A DNA stretch of 64,000 nucleotides from Chloroflexota bacterium (GTDB taxonomy: Bacteria; Chloroflexota; Anaerolineae; 4572-78; J111): contig BOKF01000002.1 in NCBI GenBank assembly GCA_016860845.1, positions 248,001 through 312,000 on the forward strand, read 5' to 3'. A program made the position numbers and the translations under genes. This document shows, piece after piece, positions 40,748-48,155 of this stretch; position 1 is the first letter of the stretch; the number at the start of each line of letters is the position of its first letter. The notes beneath the pieces were generated by a model, which was not told the origin of the DNA, did not search any database, and was given only the letters and a program-made list of their open reading frames with translations.

Positions 40748-42578
40748 CCACTTGATCCGGACCGAGATGTGAGCCGGTGGCGTGATAACCTTCCGGTTTT
40801 TTCACCAGAAACGGCCCCATGACCAGCTCATCAATATCAGAGGCAGCAAAGGTATTGATGGCTTCTTGAGGTGTGGTCACAATTGGCTCACCCCGCAGGT
40901 TATAAGAGGTATTCAACAGCACCGGCACGCCCGTCGCTTGATCGAACTTTTTGATCAGGTTGTAATAGCCGGAATTCCATTCCTCGCGGACACTCTGTAA
41001 GCGGCCCGTGCCGTTGTGGCAGACAGCCTGGATTTTATCCCACTTATCCTCCGGAATATCCGAAACCATCAGCATGTAACGCGGCGGGTACTGCTTGTCC
41101 AGGTTGGGTGTGGTGAAATATTCCGGGGCGCGTTCTTCCATCACCACCGGCGCAAAGGGGCGGAACGGCTCGCGGAATTTAATTTTGGTATTGACAATCT
41201 CTTTCATCTCATCCCGGCGCGGGTCGGCAATGATCGAGCGATGACCCAAAGCGCGCGGTCCCCACTCAAAACGGCCTCGATACCAGCCGATCACCTTACT
41301 TTCCAGCAGGGTATCCACGGCCTGATCAAGCAACTTATCGTCGTCGTCAAAAGCCTCGTAGGGGAAGCCGGCCTTTTTGATCGCCTCAACCATCTGGCTT
41401 TCGGGATAGTCCGCGCCCCAATAGGCATGTTCCATCGTAAATTTGCGCGGCTGGCCCAGCACCACGTGGTAGACGTACAAAGCAGCGCCAATTGCCCCGC
41501 CGGCATCGCCGGCTGCCGGTTGGATGAAGACATTTTCAAACGGCCCTTCGCGCATCAACCGGCCGTTGGCCGCACTGTTGAGGGCCACACCGCCGGCCAT
41601 AACCAGGTTTTTGGAGCCGGTTTGCCGGTGGGCAGCCTGAGCCATTTTCAAAATGATCTCTTCGGTCACACGCTGGATGCTGGCGGCAATATCGGCATAT
41701 TTTTGATTCTGGGCGGCTACGGCGTCGTTCCACTGCGGATGATCTTTAGCGGGATGGGTCTTACAGGTAAAAAATTCAGACTCTGCCCCCCGCACCGGAC
41801 CGAACAGGTCTACAAATTTTTGGTTAAAGGTCGAGTGGGTTGAATGATGGAAGCTGAAGTAGTCCATATTGAGGGTCAGCCCGCCATCCTCGTCAACTTT
41901 GACCAGTTTGTAAACTTCGTCCATATATTTGGGCTGGCCGTAGGGGGCCATGCCCATCACTTTGTACTCGCCGTTGTTAACCCGAAAGCCGAGGTAAGCG
42001 GTAAAAGCGGAGTAAAGCAGACCTAACGAGTGGGGGAAGCGCAATTCGCGGGTCAAATCAATCCGGTTCATGCCCGTCCCGTTCCACTGGGCTGTTGCCT
42101 GGCCCATCGTGGCCGTTGTCCATTCGCCGACTCCGTCAATGGTGATAACGGCTGCATCGGCATAAGGAGAGCAAAACATGGCGCTGGCGGCGTGGGTAAG
42201 ATGGTGTTCGACAAACAGAATTTTGCTCGTCGGCACGCCGATGGCCGTTTGCAGTTGGCTTTTAATCCACAGCTTTTCGTCGAACCAGGTGACCATCGAC
42301 TCACGAAAGACGCCCCAGGATTTGGGAAACATGCTCAGAGTCGTTTTCAAGATGCGCTCGAATTTTACGAGCGGCTTTTCATAGAAAACCACATAATCCA
42401 GATCGGCGGCAGTCAGGCCGGTGTGAGTCAAGCAGAAATTGATCGCATTTTTAGGAAAGCTGCTGTCGTGCTTTTTGCGGGTAAAGCGCTCTTCTTCAGC
42501 CGCCGCCACTAATTGACCATCAACCAATAGAGCAGCGGCAGCGTCGTGATAGTAACAGGAAATACCTAGAATATTCAT
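40743..42578 (-). CDS. NodU/CmcH-family carbamoyltransferase
   Basis: The 611-aa enzyme transfers a carbamoyl group from carbamoyl phosphate, via carbamoyl-adenylate, to a hydroxyl of a sugar or other small molecule. It begins ILGISCYYHDAAAALLVDG and contains EEERFTRKKHD, the metal-binding HHLTHAASAMF, TIDGVGEWTT, and the C-terminal YrdC-like part with FEWGPRALGHRSIIADPR and FREPFRPFAPVV. Length is normal. It is the last gene of a three-gene unit with an SxtJ-like and a DUF5989 membrane protein, an arrangement common in Gram-negative and Chloroflexota genomes. The acceptor may be a surface glycan, given the glycan cluster elsewhere in the window (inference). Confidence 0.93.
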   Translation of the reverse strand: MNILGISCYYHDAAAALLVDGQLVAAAEEERFTRKKHDSSFPKNAINFCLTHTGLTAADLDYVVFYEKPLVKFERILKTTLSMFPKSWGVFRESMVTWFDEKLWIKSQLQTAIGVPTSKILFVEHHLTHAASAMFCSPYADAAVITIDGVGEWTTATMGQATAQWNGTGMNRIDLTRELRFPHSLGLLYSAFTAYLGFRVNNGEYKVMGMAPYGQPKYMDEVYKLVKVDEDGGLTLNMDYFSFHHSTHSTFNQKFVDLFGPVRGAESEFFTCKTHPAKDHPQWNDAVAAQNQKYADIAASIQRVTEEIILKMAQAAHRQTGSKNLVMAGGVALNSAANGRLMREGPFENVFIQPAAGDAGGAIGAALYVYHVVLGQPRKFTMEHAYWGADYPESQMVEAIKKAGFPYEAFDDDDKLLDQAVDTLLESKVIGWYRGRFEWGPRALGHRSIIADPRRDEMKEIVNTKIKFREPFRPFAPVVMEERAPEYFTTPNLDKQYPPRYMLMVSDIPEDKWDKIQAVCHNGTGRLQSVREEWNSGYYNLIKKFDQATGVPVLLNTSYNLRGEPIVTTPQEAINTFAASDIDELVMGPFLVKKPEGYHATGSHLGPDQVD

Positions 42579-42582
42579 TGCT

Positions 42583-43146
42583 CTAATATTGCCTCAGCAC
42601 ATCTTCCAGAGTTTGGTCACCGGTGTGGCGCGAGTGCCATAGTTTGGCGGGCGTAGTTTTGAGGAACAGCGGGTCGCTAAACAGTCTAACCCCGACCGCA
42701 AAAGGCACAAAAACGGTAAAGTAGAAGATAGTCAAGACCACCCGGGCCAGCAGATTCCCCAAGAAATGGCCAAACAGTTTCCAGCCTTGCCAGAAGTTAG
42801 GCGTCAAGGTAACCGCCAGGACCACAAACAGGAGGCACAGAGCGGCCATAACAGCCTGCGCCGCCGTTGCTGCCGGGCGAGCTACTTCGCCGCCGTTCAG
42901 CATGGCAAAGAAGTTTATCACCCCTCGCAGCGAACCCAGCAGCGTCAGGATCGCCAGAAAAACTGCCCCAAAGAAGGGGGTGTTCTTCAACCCTCGCTCC
43001 GGACGGGACATAAAGCCCAACCCGGCAATGGTCAGGCCCAGAATAGCCGGAATCAACGCGGTCAGACTACTTGTGCCTGTTCCAATATAGCTGCCAACTC
43101 CCAACAGAGTCAGCAGAACACCAAAAGTTATGGTTATAATTTTCAT
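42583..43146 (-). CDS. SxtJ-like membrane protein with extra N-terminal helices
   Basis: The C-terminal 70 residues (WQGWKLFGHFLGNLLARVVL then FYFTVFVPFAVGVRLFSDPL) match the short SxtJ family that accompanies carbamoyltransferases. In front of it are about 120 residues with four helices (ITITFGVLLTLLGVGSYIG; LTALIPAILGLTIAGLGFMS; FFGAVFLAILTLLGSLRGVI; VMAALCLLFVVLAVTLTP) that SxtJ homologues do not always have. The product is 187 aa. It ends 4 nt before the carbamoyltransferase start and begins 6 nt after the DUF5989 gene. Its function is unknown; it may tether or assist the carbamoyltransferase at the membrane. Confidence 0.7.
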   Translation of the reverse strand: MKIITITFGVLLTLLGVGSYIGTGTSSLTALIPAILGLTIAGLGFMSRPERGLKNTPFFGAVFLAILTLLGSLRGVINFFAMLNGGEVARPAATAAQAVMAALCLLFVVLAVTLTPNFWQGWKLFGHFLGNLLARVVLTIFYFTVFVPFAVGVRLFSDPLFLKTTPAKLWHSRHTGDQTLEDVLRQY

Positions 43147-43152
43147 GGCATT

Positions 43153-43335
43153 TTAAAACAGCGTATAGATAAACGGCGCCACTCCCGAGGATGAAGCGAA
43201 CACTAACAACAGCCCAAAAAGGATTAAAACAGTGACCATAGGGATGAGCCACCACATTTTTCGCGCCCATAAAAACTGGATAATTTCACCGATGATGCCC
43301 GTGTTGGTCACCATCCCTTTGAAGAAGTTTGACAT
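43153..43335 (-). CDS. DUF5989-family single-span membrane protein
   Basis: The 60-aa protein has one long hydrophobic helix in WWLIPMVTVLILFGLLLVFA flanked by LWARKM on the N-terminal side and the conserved end APFIYTLF. This small family co-occurs with SxtJ and carbamoyltransferase genes, exactly as here, where it is the first gene of the trio. The conserved KMWWLIPM region and APFIYTLF tail are the identifying features. It may be a membrane anchor or assembly factor. It is short but well supported by synteny. Confidence 0.8.
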   Translation of the reverse strand: MSNFFKGMVTNTGIIGEIIQFLWARKMWWLIPMVTVLILFGLLLVFASSSGVAPFIYTLF

Positions 43336-43454
43336 TGTACTACCTCGTCTAATTTTTACTTTAAGGATTTACGCAGATTTTCATCATATCTTGCGGGTTG
43401 CATGATACGCCAAGCAACAAAATACGCAAGAAACAAAGGGAATACGGAGAAGAG

Positions 43455-44276
43455 TCAACCCGCTTTCTTGCCACGCGCCGGGTGAAGGGCCAAACGCCGG
43501 TCGGCCCGCAACGCATCCGAGAGGGAGAGCGCCCGTCCGCCCCGGTAGACATTGATAATTTCGGCAATCACCCCAACGGCGATTTCAGACGGGCTTTCGG
43601 CGCCAATATCCAGCCCGATGGGGGCGTAGACTCGCTCAAGTTTGGCCGGGTCAATCCCATTCTCTCGTTCCAATAATTCAAATACGGCTTTGACCCGGCG
43701 CTTGCTGCCAATCATACCGATGTAGCCAGCCGGGGAATCAATCACTTCCAAAAGTGATTCGACATCATGGCTGTGGCCGCGCGTGACCAATACCAGAAAG
43801 GTATCCTCGTCAATCGGCCACTGGCGCAACGTTTCGGCAAAGGGTTGGGCCAGCACCCGGTCAGCCATGGGAAAACGTTTCTGATTGGCGTAAAGCGGGC
43901 GGTCATCCAGCACCACGACCTCAAAATCAATCATTTTGCCCAATTGAGCTAAAGGCACGGCGACATGTCCCGCCCCGACAATGATGAGCGTCGGCGGGCG
44001 GCGCTGGACCTCGACGAAGATTTCCAGTTCACCTTCTTCGTAAGTAAGCAGTTGCGGCTGGCGTCGGGAGAGGCAGTCACGGGCATCCCGTACCATCTGG
44101 GCTTCCAACGGCCCTAAATCCCACGGCGGGCTAAAAGCGACATTATCCGGCCAAATCAAGGCGCGTTTACCCAGGGCATGGTCAAAGTTACCCCTCGCTT
44201 TGACCACCGTGACCAGGGCCACCGCCTGTCCCGCATCAATTGAGGCCAGTAACCTTTCTAGTAGTGGGTCGGCCAT
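43455..44276 (-). CDS. XdhC/CoxI family protein (two-domain)
   Basis: The 273-aa protein has an N-terminal XdhC_CoxI-type domain (LLASIDAGQAVALVTVVKAR) and a C-terminal Rossmann-like domain (PTLIIVGAGHVAVPLAQLGK; VLDDRPLYANQKRFP; LVTRGHSHDVESL; GYIGMIGSKRRV; IGLDIGAESPSEIAVGVIAE). XdhC proteins bind molybdenum cofactor, promote its sulfuration, and hand it to xanthine-dehydrogenase-type enzymes. A second, shorter XdhC N-domain gene lies just upstream. No molybdenum hydroxylase is in the window, so the client must be encoded elsewhere. The GAGH and GSKRR motifs are intact. Confidence 0.9.
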   Translation of the reverse strand: MADPLLERLLASIDAGQAVALVTVVKARGNFDHALGKRALIWPDNVAFSPPWDLGPLEAQMVRDARDCLSRRQPQLLTYEEGELEIFVEVQRRPPTLIIVGAGHVAVPLAQLGKMIDFEVVVLDDRPLYANQKRFPMADRVLAQPFAETLRQWPIDEDTFLVLVTRGHSHDVESLLEVIDSPAGYIGMIGSKRRVKAVFELLERENGIDPAKLERVYAPIGLDIGAESPSEIAVGVIAEIINVYRGGRALSLSDALRADRRLALHPARGKKAG

Positions 44277-44332
44277 AGTACTTGGATCACGTATCTCGTT
44301 TCAGGGGGCATTTTAAAAATTGCTTTTGATAC

Positions 44333-44353
44333 CTGGCGCCTGCCGCCTGCTCC
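44333..44353. repeat. Short GC-rich heptad tract between the XdhC genes
   Basis: Three steps, CTGGCGC CTGCCGC CTGCTCC, just downstream of the stop of the short XdhC gene. The last unit recurs in both heptad tracts inside topA. Confidence 0.5.
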
Positions 44354-44359
44354 AAAGCT

Positions 44360-44677
44360 TCACGACCAGCGTTCGACGTACACGTCCATGATCCCGCCAC
44401 AGACGCCGAGGCTTTGCATGCTAATGTCTTCGGTCAAATCCACCTCGACCAGCCGGGGCTGGCCGGTCTCAATTACATCCAGACCTGCCCGGATAACATC
44501 CGCTTCGCCACAGCCGCCGCCAACCGTGCCATAATGCTGACCCAAGGGGTGAATAATCATCTTGGTGCCCAACTCACGGGGTACCGAACCGCGCACTCTA
44601 ATAATTGTAGCGACCGCTACCGGCGTTTCCACCGTCAATTGATTCAGTTTTTGGTACAAAGCTTTGGCGCTTTCCAT
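44360..44677 (-). CDS. Single-domain XdhC/CoxI N-terminal protein
   Basis: The 105-aa product consists only of the XdhC_CoxI domain: VETPVAVATIIRVRGSVPRE, LGTKMIIHPLGQHYGTVGGG, then CGEADVIRAGLDVIE and SLGVCGGIMDVYVERW. The Cys in GGGCGEAD and in GVCGG are the conserved positions of the family, one of which is implicated in sulfur handling for the molybdenum cofactor. Its partner, the two-domain XdhC, starts 84 nt downstream. Split XdhC pairs are common, so this is not a broken gene. A good ribosome-binding site GAGGAATAA precedes the ATG. Confidence 0.82.
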   Translation of the reverse strand: MESAKALYQKLNQLTVETPVAVATIIRVRGSVPRELGTKMIIHPLGQHYGTVGGGCGEADVIRAGLDVIETGQPRLVEVDLTEDISMQSLGVCGGIMDVYVERWS

Positions 44678-44682
44678 TCCTG

Positions 44683-45105
44683 TTATTCCTCATCCATTTC
44701 CTGACCGGGCATGTCTATCTTGATAACTTCGCCATGGGTATTGACGATGATTTTGAAACCGAGCATGCCCAGCATCGTCCGGGCATCGTCAGGAAGACCC
44801 TGCTCCATCACCCGATCCATTTGGCTGAGCGATGCGTCAATCATGGCCTTGGTAAAAAGATCATCTTTGCCCAGCATCGTCATCATGCCCGTCGAGACCA
44901 GCTCTTTATTGGCCGTAGCCTGCTCTTGCAGCCAGTTGATTACCTGGCGGTCAACGTCTTCGGCGGCAACATGCCGTTTGAAATCGCCGTCCAAAATTAC
45001 GTAGTTAGGTTCACTTCCAATAACGGTTGTCTCGACAGGCTGGCCCTCTTCATTATAAATCAAACCGGTAAAAAGCGCCTGCCGGTAAGTAGATTGCTCT
45101 GCCAT
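44683..45105 (-). CDS. Uncharacterised protein upstream of xdhC genes
   Basis: I do not recognise this 140-aa soluble protein. It begins AEQSTYRQALFTGLIYNEEG and has a small beta domain (about 10-50, YVILDGDFKRHVAAEDVDRQ) that includes Glu/Asp-rich turns, then helices (LFTKAMIDASLSQMDRVMEQ) and a C-terminal strand pair (MLGFKIIVNTHGEVIKIDMP). It ends 5 nt before the short xdhC gene, so it is probably co-transcribed with it. A TGGTATAAT extended -10 lies upstream at 45138-45146 and GGAGGT precedes the ATG. It has no catalytic motif that I can identify. Confidence 0.7.
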   Translation of the reverse strand: MAEQSTYRQALFTGLIYNEEGQPVETTVIGSEPNYVILDGDFKRHVAAEDVDRQVINWLQEQATANKELVSTGMMTMLGKDDLFTKAMIDASLSQMDRVMEQGLPDDARTMLGMLGFKIIVNTHGEVIKIDMPGQEMDEE

Positions 45106-45137
45106 TTTCGCGCATTACCTCCAGTAACTCGCCAATT

Positions 45138-45146
45138 ATTATACCA
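45138..45146 (-). promoter_or_regulatory. Extended -10 promoter element for the 140-aa gene/xdhC unit
   Basis: The minus strand reads TGGTATAAT about 33 nt before the ATG at 45105. It is identical to the nonamers at 8455-8463 and 11870-11878. Confidence 0.55.
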
Positions 45147-45183
45147 TAAAATTGAAGCTGAAAAATTTGCAGTTAAACACCCC

Positions 45184-47307
45184 TCACGAGCCTCGTTTCT
45201 TCTTTTGACTCTTTTTAGGCCAGCGTTTTTTGCGACTCCCGGCGCCGGCAATATTTTCCGTGTACTGGCAGCCCAGGGCGTAGCGCGAACAGCCCAAAAA
45301 AGCGCCGAATTTGCCACTTTTGACGACCAGGGTTCCCTCGTGACACGAGGGGCACACCTGCCCTTCCTTTTCGGACTTGGGCAACGACTTTGACTTACTC
45401 CCTCCACCCCGTGCTGTCCGGCGCTTTGCCTCGCTGCTCTTTGCCGCCCGTGCGGCAGGTTTGCGTTCGGCGGCAGCTCCGGCCATGGCCTGTTCCACCA
45501 TCGCCTCGAAGGGGCCGTAAAATTCACGCATCACCGCCAGCCGGTCAGCCTCACCCCGCGCAATCCGGTCCAAATCCTCTTCCATGCGGGCCGTAAAGCC
45601 AACATCCACCACCATCTGGATATGCTTCTCCAACAGCTCACATACCTGGAAGCCCAGCGGAGTCGGGTAAAGCCGCTTTTGCGCCAGGTCTACGTATTTC
45701 CGCTCTTTGAGGGTCTCGACAATAGTGGCGTAAGTGCTGGGCCGCCCCAGGCCCATTTTTTTCAGCGCCCCGATCAACTGCGCCTCCGTATAGCGTGAGG
45801 GCGGCTGGGTAAAATGCTGCTTGGGCACAAGCTGGTGCAGGGTCAATGGGTCTCCCGCCGCCAGTTCCGGCATCGCCTCATTCTCAATACCCACTTCCTT
45901 CTGCTCCCCTGCTCCCCCCGCCTGGCGCTCCGCGCTGGCAGTCCTCTGCACCTTTTCCCGTCCCTCTTCCGCATCTGCATCCACCCCATACACCTTCAAA
46001 AACCCGACGAAACGGAGGGTACTGCCCGTAGCGCGAAACAAATAAATCGTGGGACTGCCCTGGGTAAGGGTTTCGATATCCACCGTGACCGTATCGTAGA
46101 CGGCCGGCTTCATTTGGCTGGCGATAAAGCGCCGCCAGATCAGGCGATACAACTGGTGCTGCTGGGGAGTCAGGTAAGGCTCGACAACTTTGGGAGTTTT
46201 CCAGGGGTCAACGGGACGGATGGCTTCGTGAGCTTCTTGCGCCGTTTTATCGCGAGTCTGGTAAATGGGCGGCTTGGGCGGCAGATAAGCTTCCCCAAAA
46301 AATTTGACCACCACTGCCCGTGCTGCCTGCTGCGCCTCGGGAGCTACCGCCACGCTGTCGGTGCGGATGTAGGTAATCAGCCCAACCGCTTTGCCTTCAC
46401 CCAGCTTGACCCCCTCATAAAGCTCCTGGGCTAACTTCATGGTTAGCCGGGGATTGAATCCCAGTTGGCTCGAAGCGGCCTGCTGCAGCGAGTCGGTGGT
46501 GAAAGGGGGATACGGGTAGCGCAGGCGGGTTCCTTTTTCCACCCGCTGGACCCGCCACGCCGCCCCCTGCAAGTCGGCCAGCACTTTATCAGCATCAGCC
46601 TGCGTTTTCAGTTCCGGCTTTTTGCCTTTGATGGCAAACAGCGAGGCCCAAAACTTGATTGATTTCTCCCCCGCTCCCCCGCTCCGCTGCTCCTCGGCCT
46701 CTCTTTTTGAGAGCTCCGCCTCGATGCTCCACCACTCTTCCGGCACAAACGCGCGAATAGCCCGCTCCCGCTCGACCACCAGCCACAACGCCGGCGACTG
46801 CACCCGTCCCGCCGACAGCCGTTTCATGCCCGATAACCCCTGCCATAAGATTGGGCTGACCTTATAACCAACCAGCCGGTCGGTTACCCGGCGGGCCATC
46901 TGGGCTTCTACCAGCCGGCGGTCAATGGGTCGGGGGGCAGCCAGCGCCGCCCGCAGGTCAGCCTCGGTGATGGCCGTAAACGTAATCCGGCGAATCTTAC
47001 CGGCGGCTGTCCGGCCCAGGCGCTCGGCCACGTGCTGGGCAATTGCCTCCCCTTCACGATCCATATCCGTCGCCAGGTAAACCATGTCCGCGGAAGCGGC
47101 AGCCTGGCGTAAAGCCTCGACTTTTTGGCCTTTGCCCCGAATGAGGTTAAGGGTAGGGGTAAAATCTTGCAAGTTGACATGCAAGCCGTCAACCGGCATT
47201 TCCAGGATATGGCCGCTGGTGGCTGTCACCGTAAAATCGGGGCCGAGCATGCCCTTGATTGTACGAGCTTTTTTGCTGGATTCGACAATAAGGAGTTTGG
47301 TAGGCAG
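45184..47307 (-). CDS. topA: DNA topoisomerase I with an apparent CTG start codon
   Basis: Type IA topoisomerase of 707 aa relaxing negative supercoils. From CTG 47307 the protein begins (M)PTKLLIVESSKKARTIKGML, which puts the catalytic Glu at residue 9, its position in E. coli TopA. Toprim acidic residues lie in YLATDMDREGEAIA; the active-site Tyr313 is in ITYIRTDSVAV; one C4 zinc finger is at CPSCHEGTL with GAFLGCSRYALGC. The first ATG, 47250, would delete Glu9 and strand 1 of the Toprim fold. An in-frame TAA precedes CTG by four codons and AGGGG lies 7 nt upstream, so CTG initiation (or a sequence error) is required. Two heptad-derived inserts, each encoding GGAGE, interrupt the gene. Confidence 0.93.
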   Translation of the reverse strand: MPTKLLIVESSKKARTIKGMLGPDFTVTATSGHILEMPVDGLHVNLQDFTPTLNLIRGKGQKVEALRQAAASADMVYLATDMDREGEAIAQHVAERLGRTAAGKIRRITFTAITEADLRAALAAPRPIDRRLVEAQMARRVTDRLVGYKVSPILWQGLSGMKRLSAGRVQSPALWLVVERERAIRAFVPEEWWSIEAELSKREAEEQRSGGAGEKSIKFWASLFAIKGKKPELKTQADADKVLADLQGAAWRVQRVEKGTRLRYPYPPFTTDSLQQAASSQLGFNPRLTMKLAQELYEGVKLGEGKAVGLITYIRTDSVAVAPEAQQAARAVVVKFFGEAYLPPKPPIYQTRDKTAQEAHEAIRPVDPWKTPKVVEPYLTPQQHQLYRLIWRRFIASQMKPAVYDTVTVDIETLTQGSPTIYLFRATGSTLRFVGFLKVYGVDADAEEGREKVQRTASAERQAGGAGEQKEVGIENEAMPELAAGDPLTLHQLVPKQHFTQPPSRYTEAQLIGALKKMGLGRPSTYATIVETLKERKYVDLAQKRLYPTPLGFQVCELLEKHIQMVVDVGFTARMEEDLDRIARGEADRLAVMREFYGPFEAMVEQAMAGAAAERKPAARAAKSSEAKRRTARGGGSKSKSLPKSEKEGQVCPSCHEGTLVVKSGKFGAFLGCSRYALGCQYTENIAGAGSRKKRWPKKSQKKKRGS
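45901..45935. repeat. Heptad tract inside topA, copy 1
   Basis: Steps CTGCTCC CCTGCTC CCCCCGC CTGGCGC TCCGCGC encode ERQAGGAGEQ on the minus strand, in a charged low-complexity insert of topoisomerase I between conserved blocks. Confidence 0.65.
46666..46693. repeat. Heptad tract inside topA, copy 2
   Basis: Steps CTCCCCC GCTCCCC CGCTCCG CTGCTCC encode EQRSGGAGEK on the minus strand. The peptide echoes the one made by copy 1 although the DNA lies 730 bp away. Confidence 0.7.
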
Positions 47308-47356
47308 AAGAACACCCCTTTATCCTCTAAAGGTTAGACGAAGAGGGTGAAAGTGA

Positions 47357-47456
47357 GGGAATGGAGGGTTGGAAGAGCTGGAAGGTTGGAATTTTTCTAA
47401 CCCTAGACCAGGGCGCTCTGCAGAGCAGGTGACAGACCCAATCATCCAACCTTCCC
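47357..47456. repeat. Heptad element upstream of topA
   Basis: The left arm is GGGAATG GAGGGTT GGAAGAG CTGGAAG GTTGGAA (47357-47391); the right arm contains the inverted CAATCATCCAACCTTCCC (47439-47456). Between them is CGCTCTGCAGAGC, a small palindrome. It fills the gap between topA and the trkA stop. Confidence 0.65.
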
Positions 47457-47464
47457 AAAACAGC

Positions 47465-48154
47465 TCATTGAGCCGGCGGCTCGCTGCCGTCAGCCGGGGT
47501 CAGCAACTTGGCCAGGCCGGCTGTCCCCTCGCGGTCGGCGACGGCCAGGACTTCATCCCCAACTTCAAATATTGTTACCCCACGCGGTACCACAATTTCG
47601 CCTTCACGAATGATGGCGGCGATGACACAATTACGTGGCAGCGGCAAGTCTTTGAGGGCAACGCCAATTGCTTTTGCACCGGGAGCAATTTTTTCTTCCA
47701 CCAGGGCGTAGTTACCGCGCTGTAATTTAAGCAAGGTCAACATGGTGCCGGGGGCCATTTCTTCCTCAATCAGGCTGGCCATAATCTCTGCTTGGTTAAC
47801 CGCCGCATCAACATGGAATTTTTGATCAAACAGCCAGGCATTCCGCGGGTTGTTGATTCGAGCAATGGTTCGCGGCACATGATAGCGAGTTCGAGCCACA
47901 TAGCACATAGACAGATTCTGAGCATCTTCATCTGCACAGGCGGCCAGCAGGTCAGTCCGTTCAATTCCAGCCTGCTCCAACACCAGGGGGTCGGTTGGAT
48001 GGCCCTCAAAAACGACTTCGGTGGGCAACTCCCGGTGCAAACGAGCCAGAATCGTCCGGCGATGCTCGATCAAATGAACTTCGTGCCCCTGGGCCACCAG
48101 GAGTGTGGCCAGTTGCGTGCCGGTCCGTCCGCCGCCGCCAATTACTACAAACAT
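47465..48154 (-). CDS. TrkA-type K+ channel/transporter regulator (RCK), second of pair
   Basis: The 229-aa protein has an N-terminal TrkA-N Rossmann domain (VVIGGGGRTGTQLATLLVAQ; acidic Glu in HLIEHRR; FEGHPTDPLVLEQAGIERTD; YVARTRYHVPRTIARINNP) and a C-terminal TrkA-C (RCK_C) domain (IGVALKDLPLPRNCVIAAII then EVGDEVLAVADREGTAGL). Such subunits bind NAD(H), ATP/ADP or c-di-AMP and gate K+ channels or carriers. The gene starts 1 nt after its paralogue's stop, so the two probably form heteromeric rings. The only K+ carrier nearby is the KimA-like permease, a different clan from the usual Trk/Ktr partners. Confidence 0.9.
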   Translation of the reverse strand: MFVVIGGGGRTGTQLATLLVAQGHEVHLIEHRRTILARLHRELPTEVVFEGHPTDPLVLEQAGIERTDLLAACADEDAQNLSMCYVARTRYHVPRTIARINNPRNAWLFDQKFHVDAAVNQAEIMASLIEEEMAPGTMLTLLKLQRGNYALVEEKIAPGAKAIGVALKDLPLPRNCVIAAIIREGEIVVPRGVTIFEVGDEVLAVADREGTAGLAKLLTPADGSEPPAQ

Positions 48155-48155
48155 G

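Noticed and set aside
43455..44677. Frameshifted single xdhC gene
   Set aside because: The downstream gene has its own N-terminal XdhC domain, so the two genes are a normal split pair, not pieces of one.
44734..45393. Long plus-strand frame of 219 codons opposite the 140-aa gene and topA
   Set aside because: It is antisense to two well-supported genes, has no domain and no ribosome-binding site.
47250..47252. ATG start of topA
   Set aside because: It would remove the catalytic Glu9 and the first Toprim strand, which are present and conserved just upstream in the same frame.
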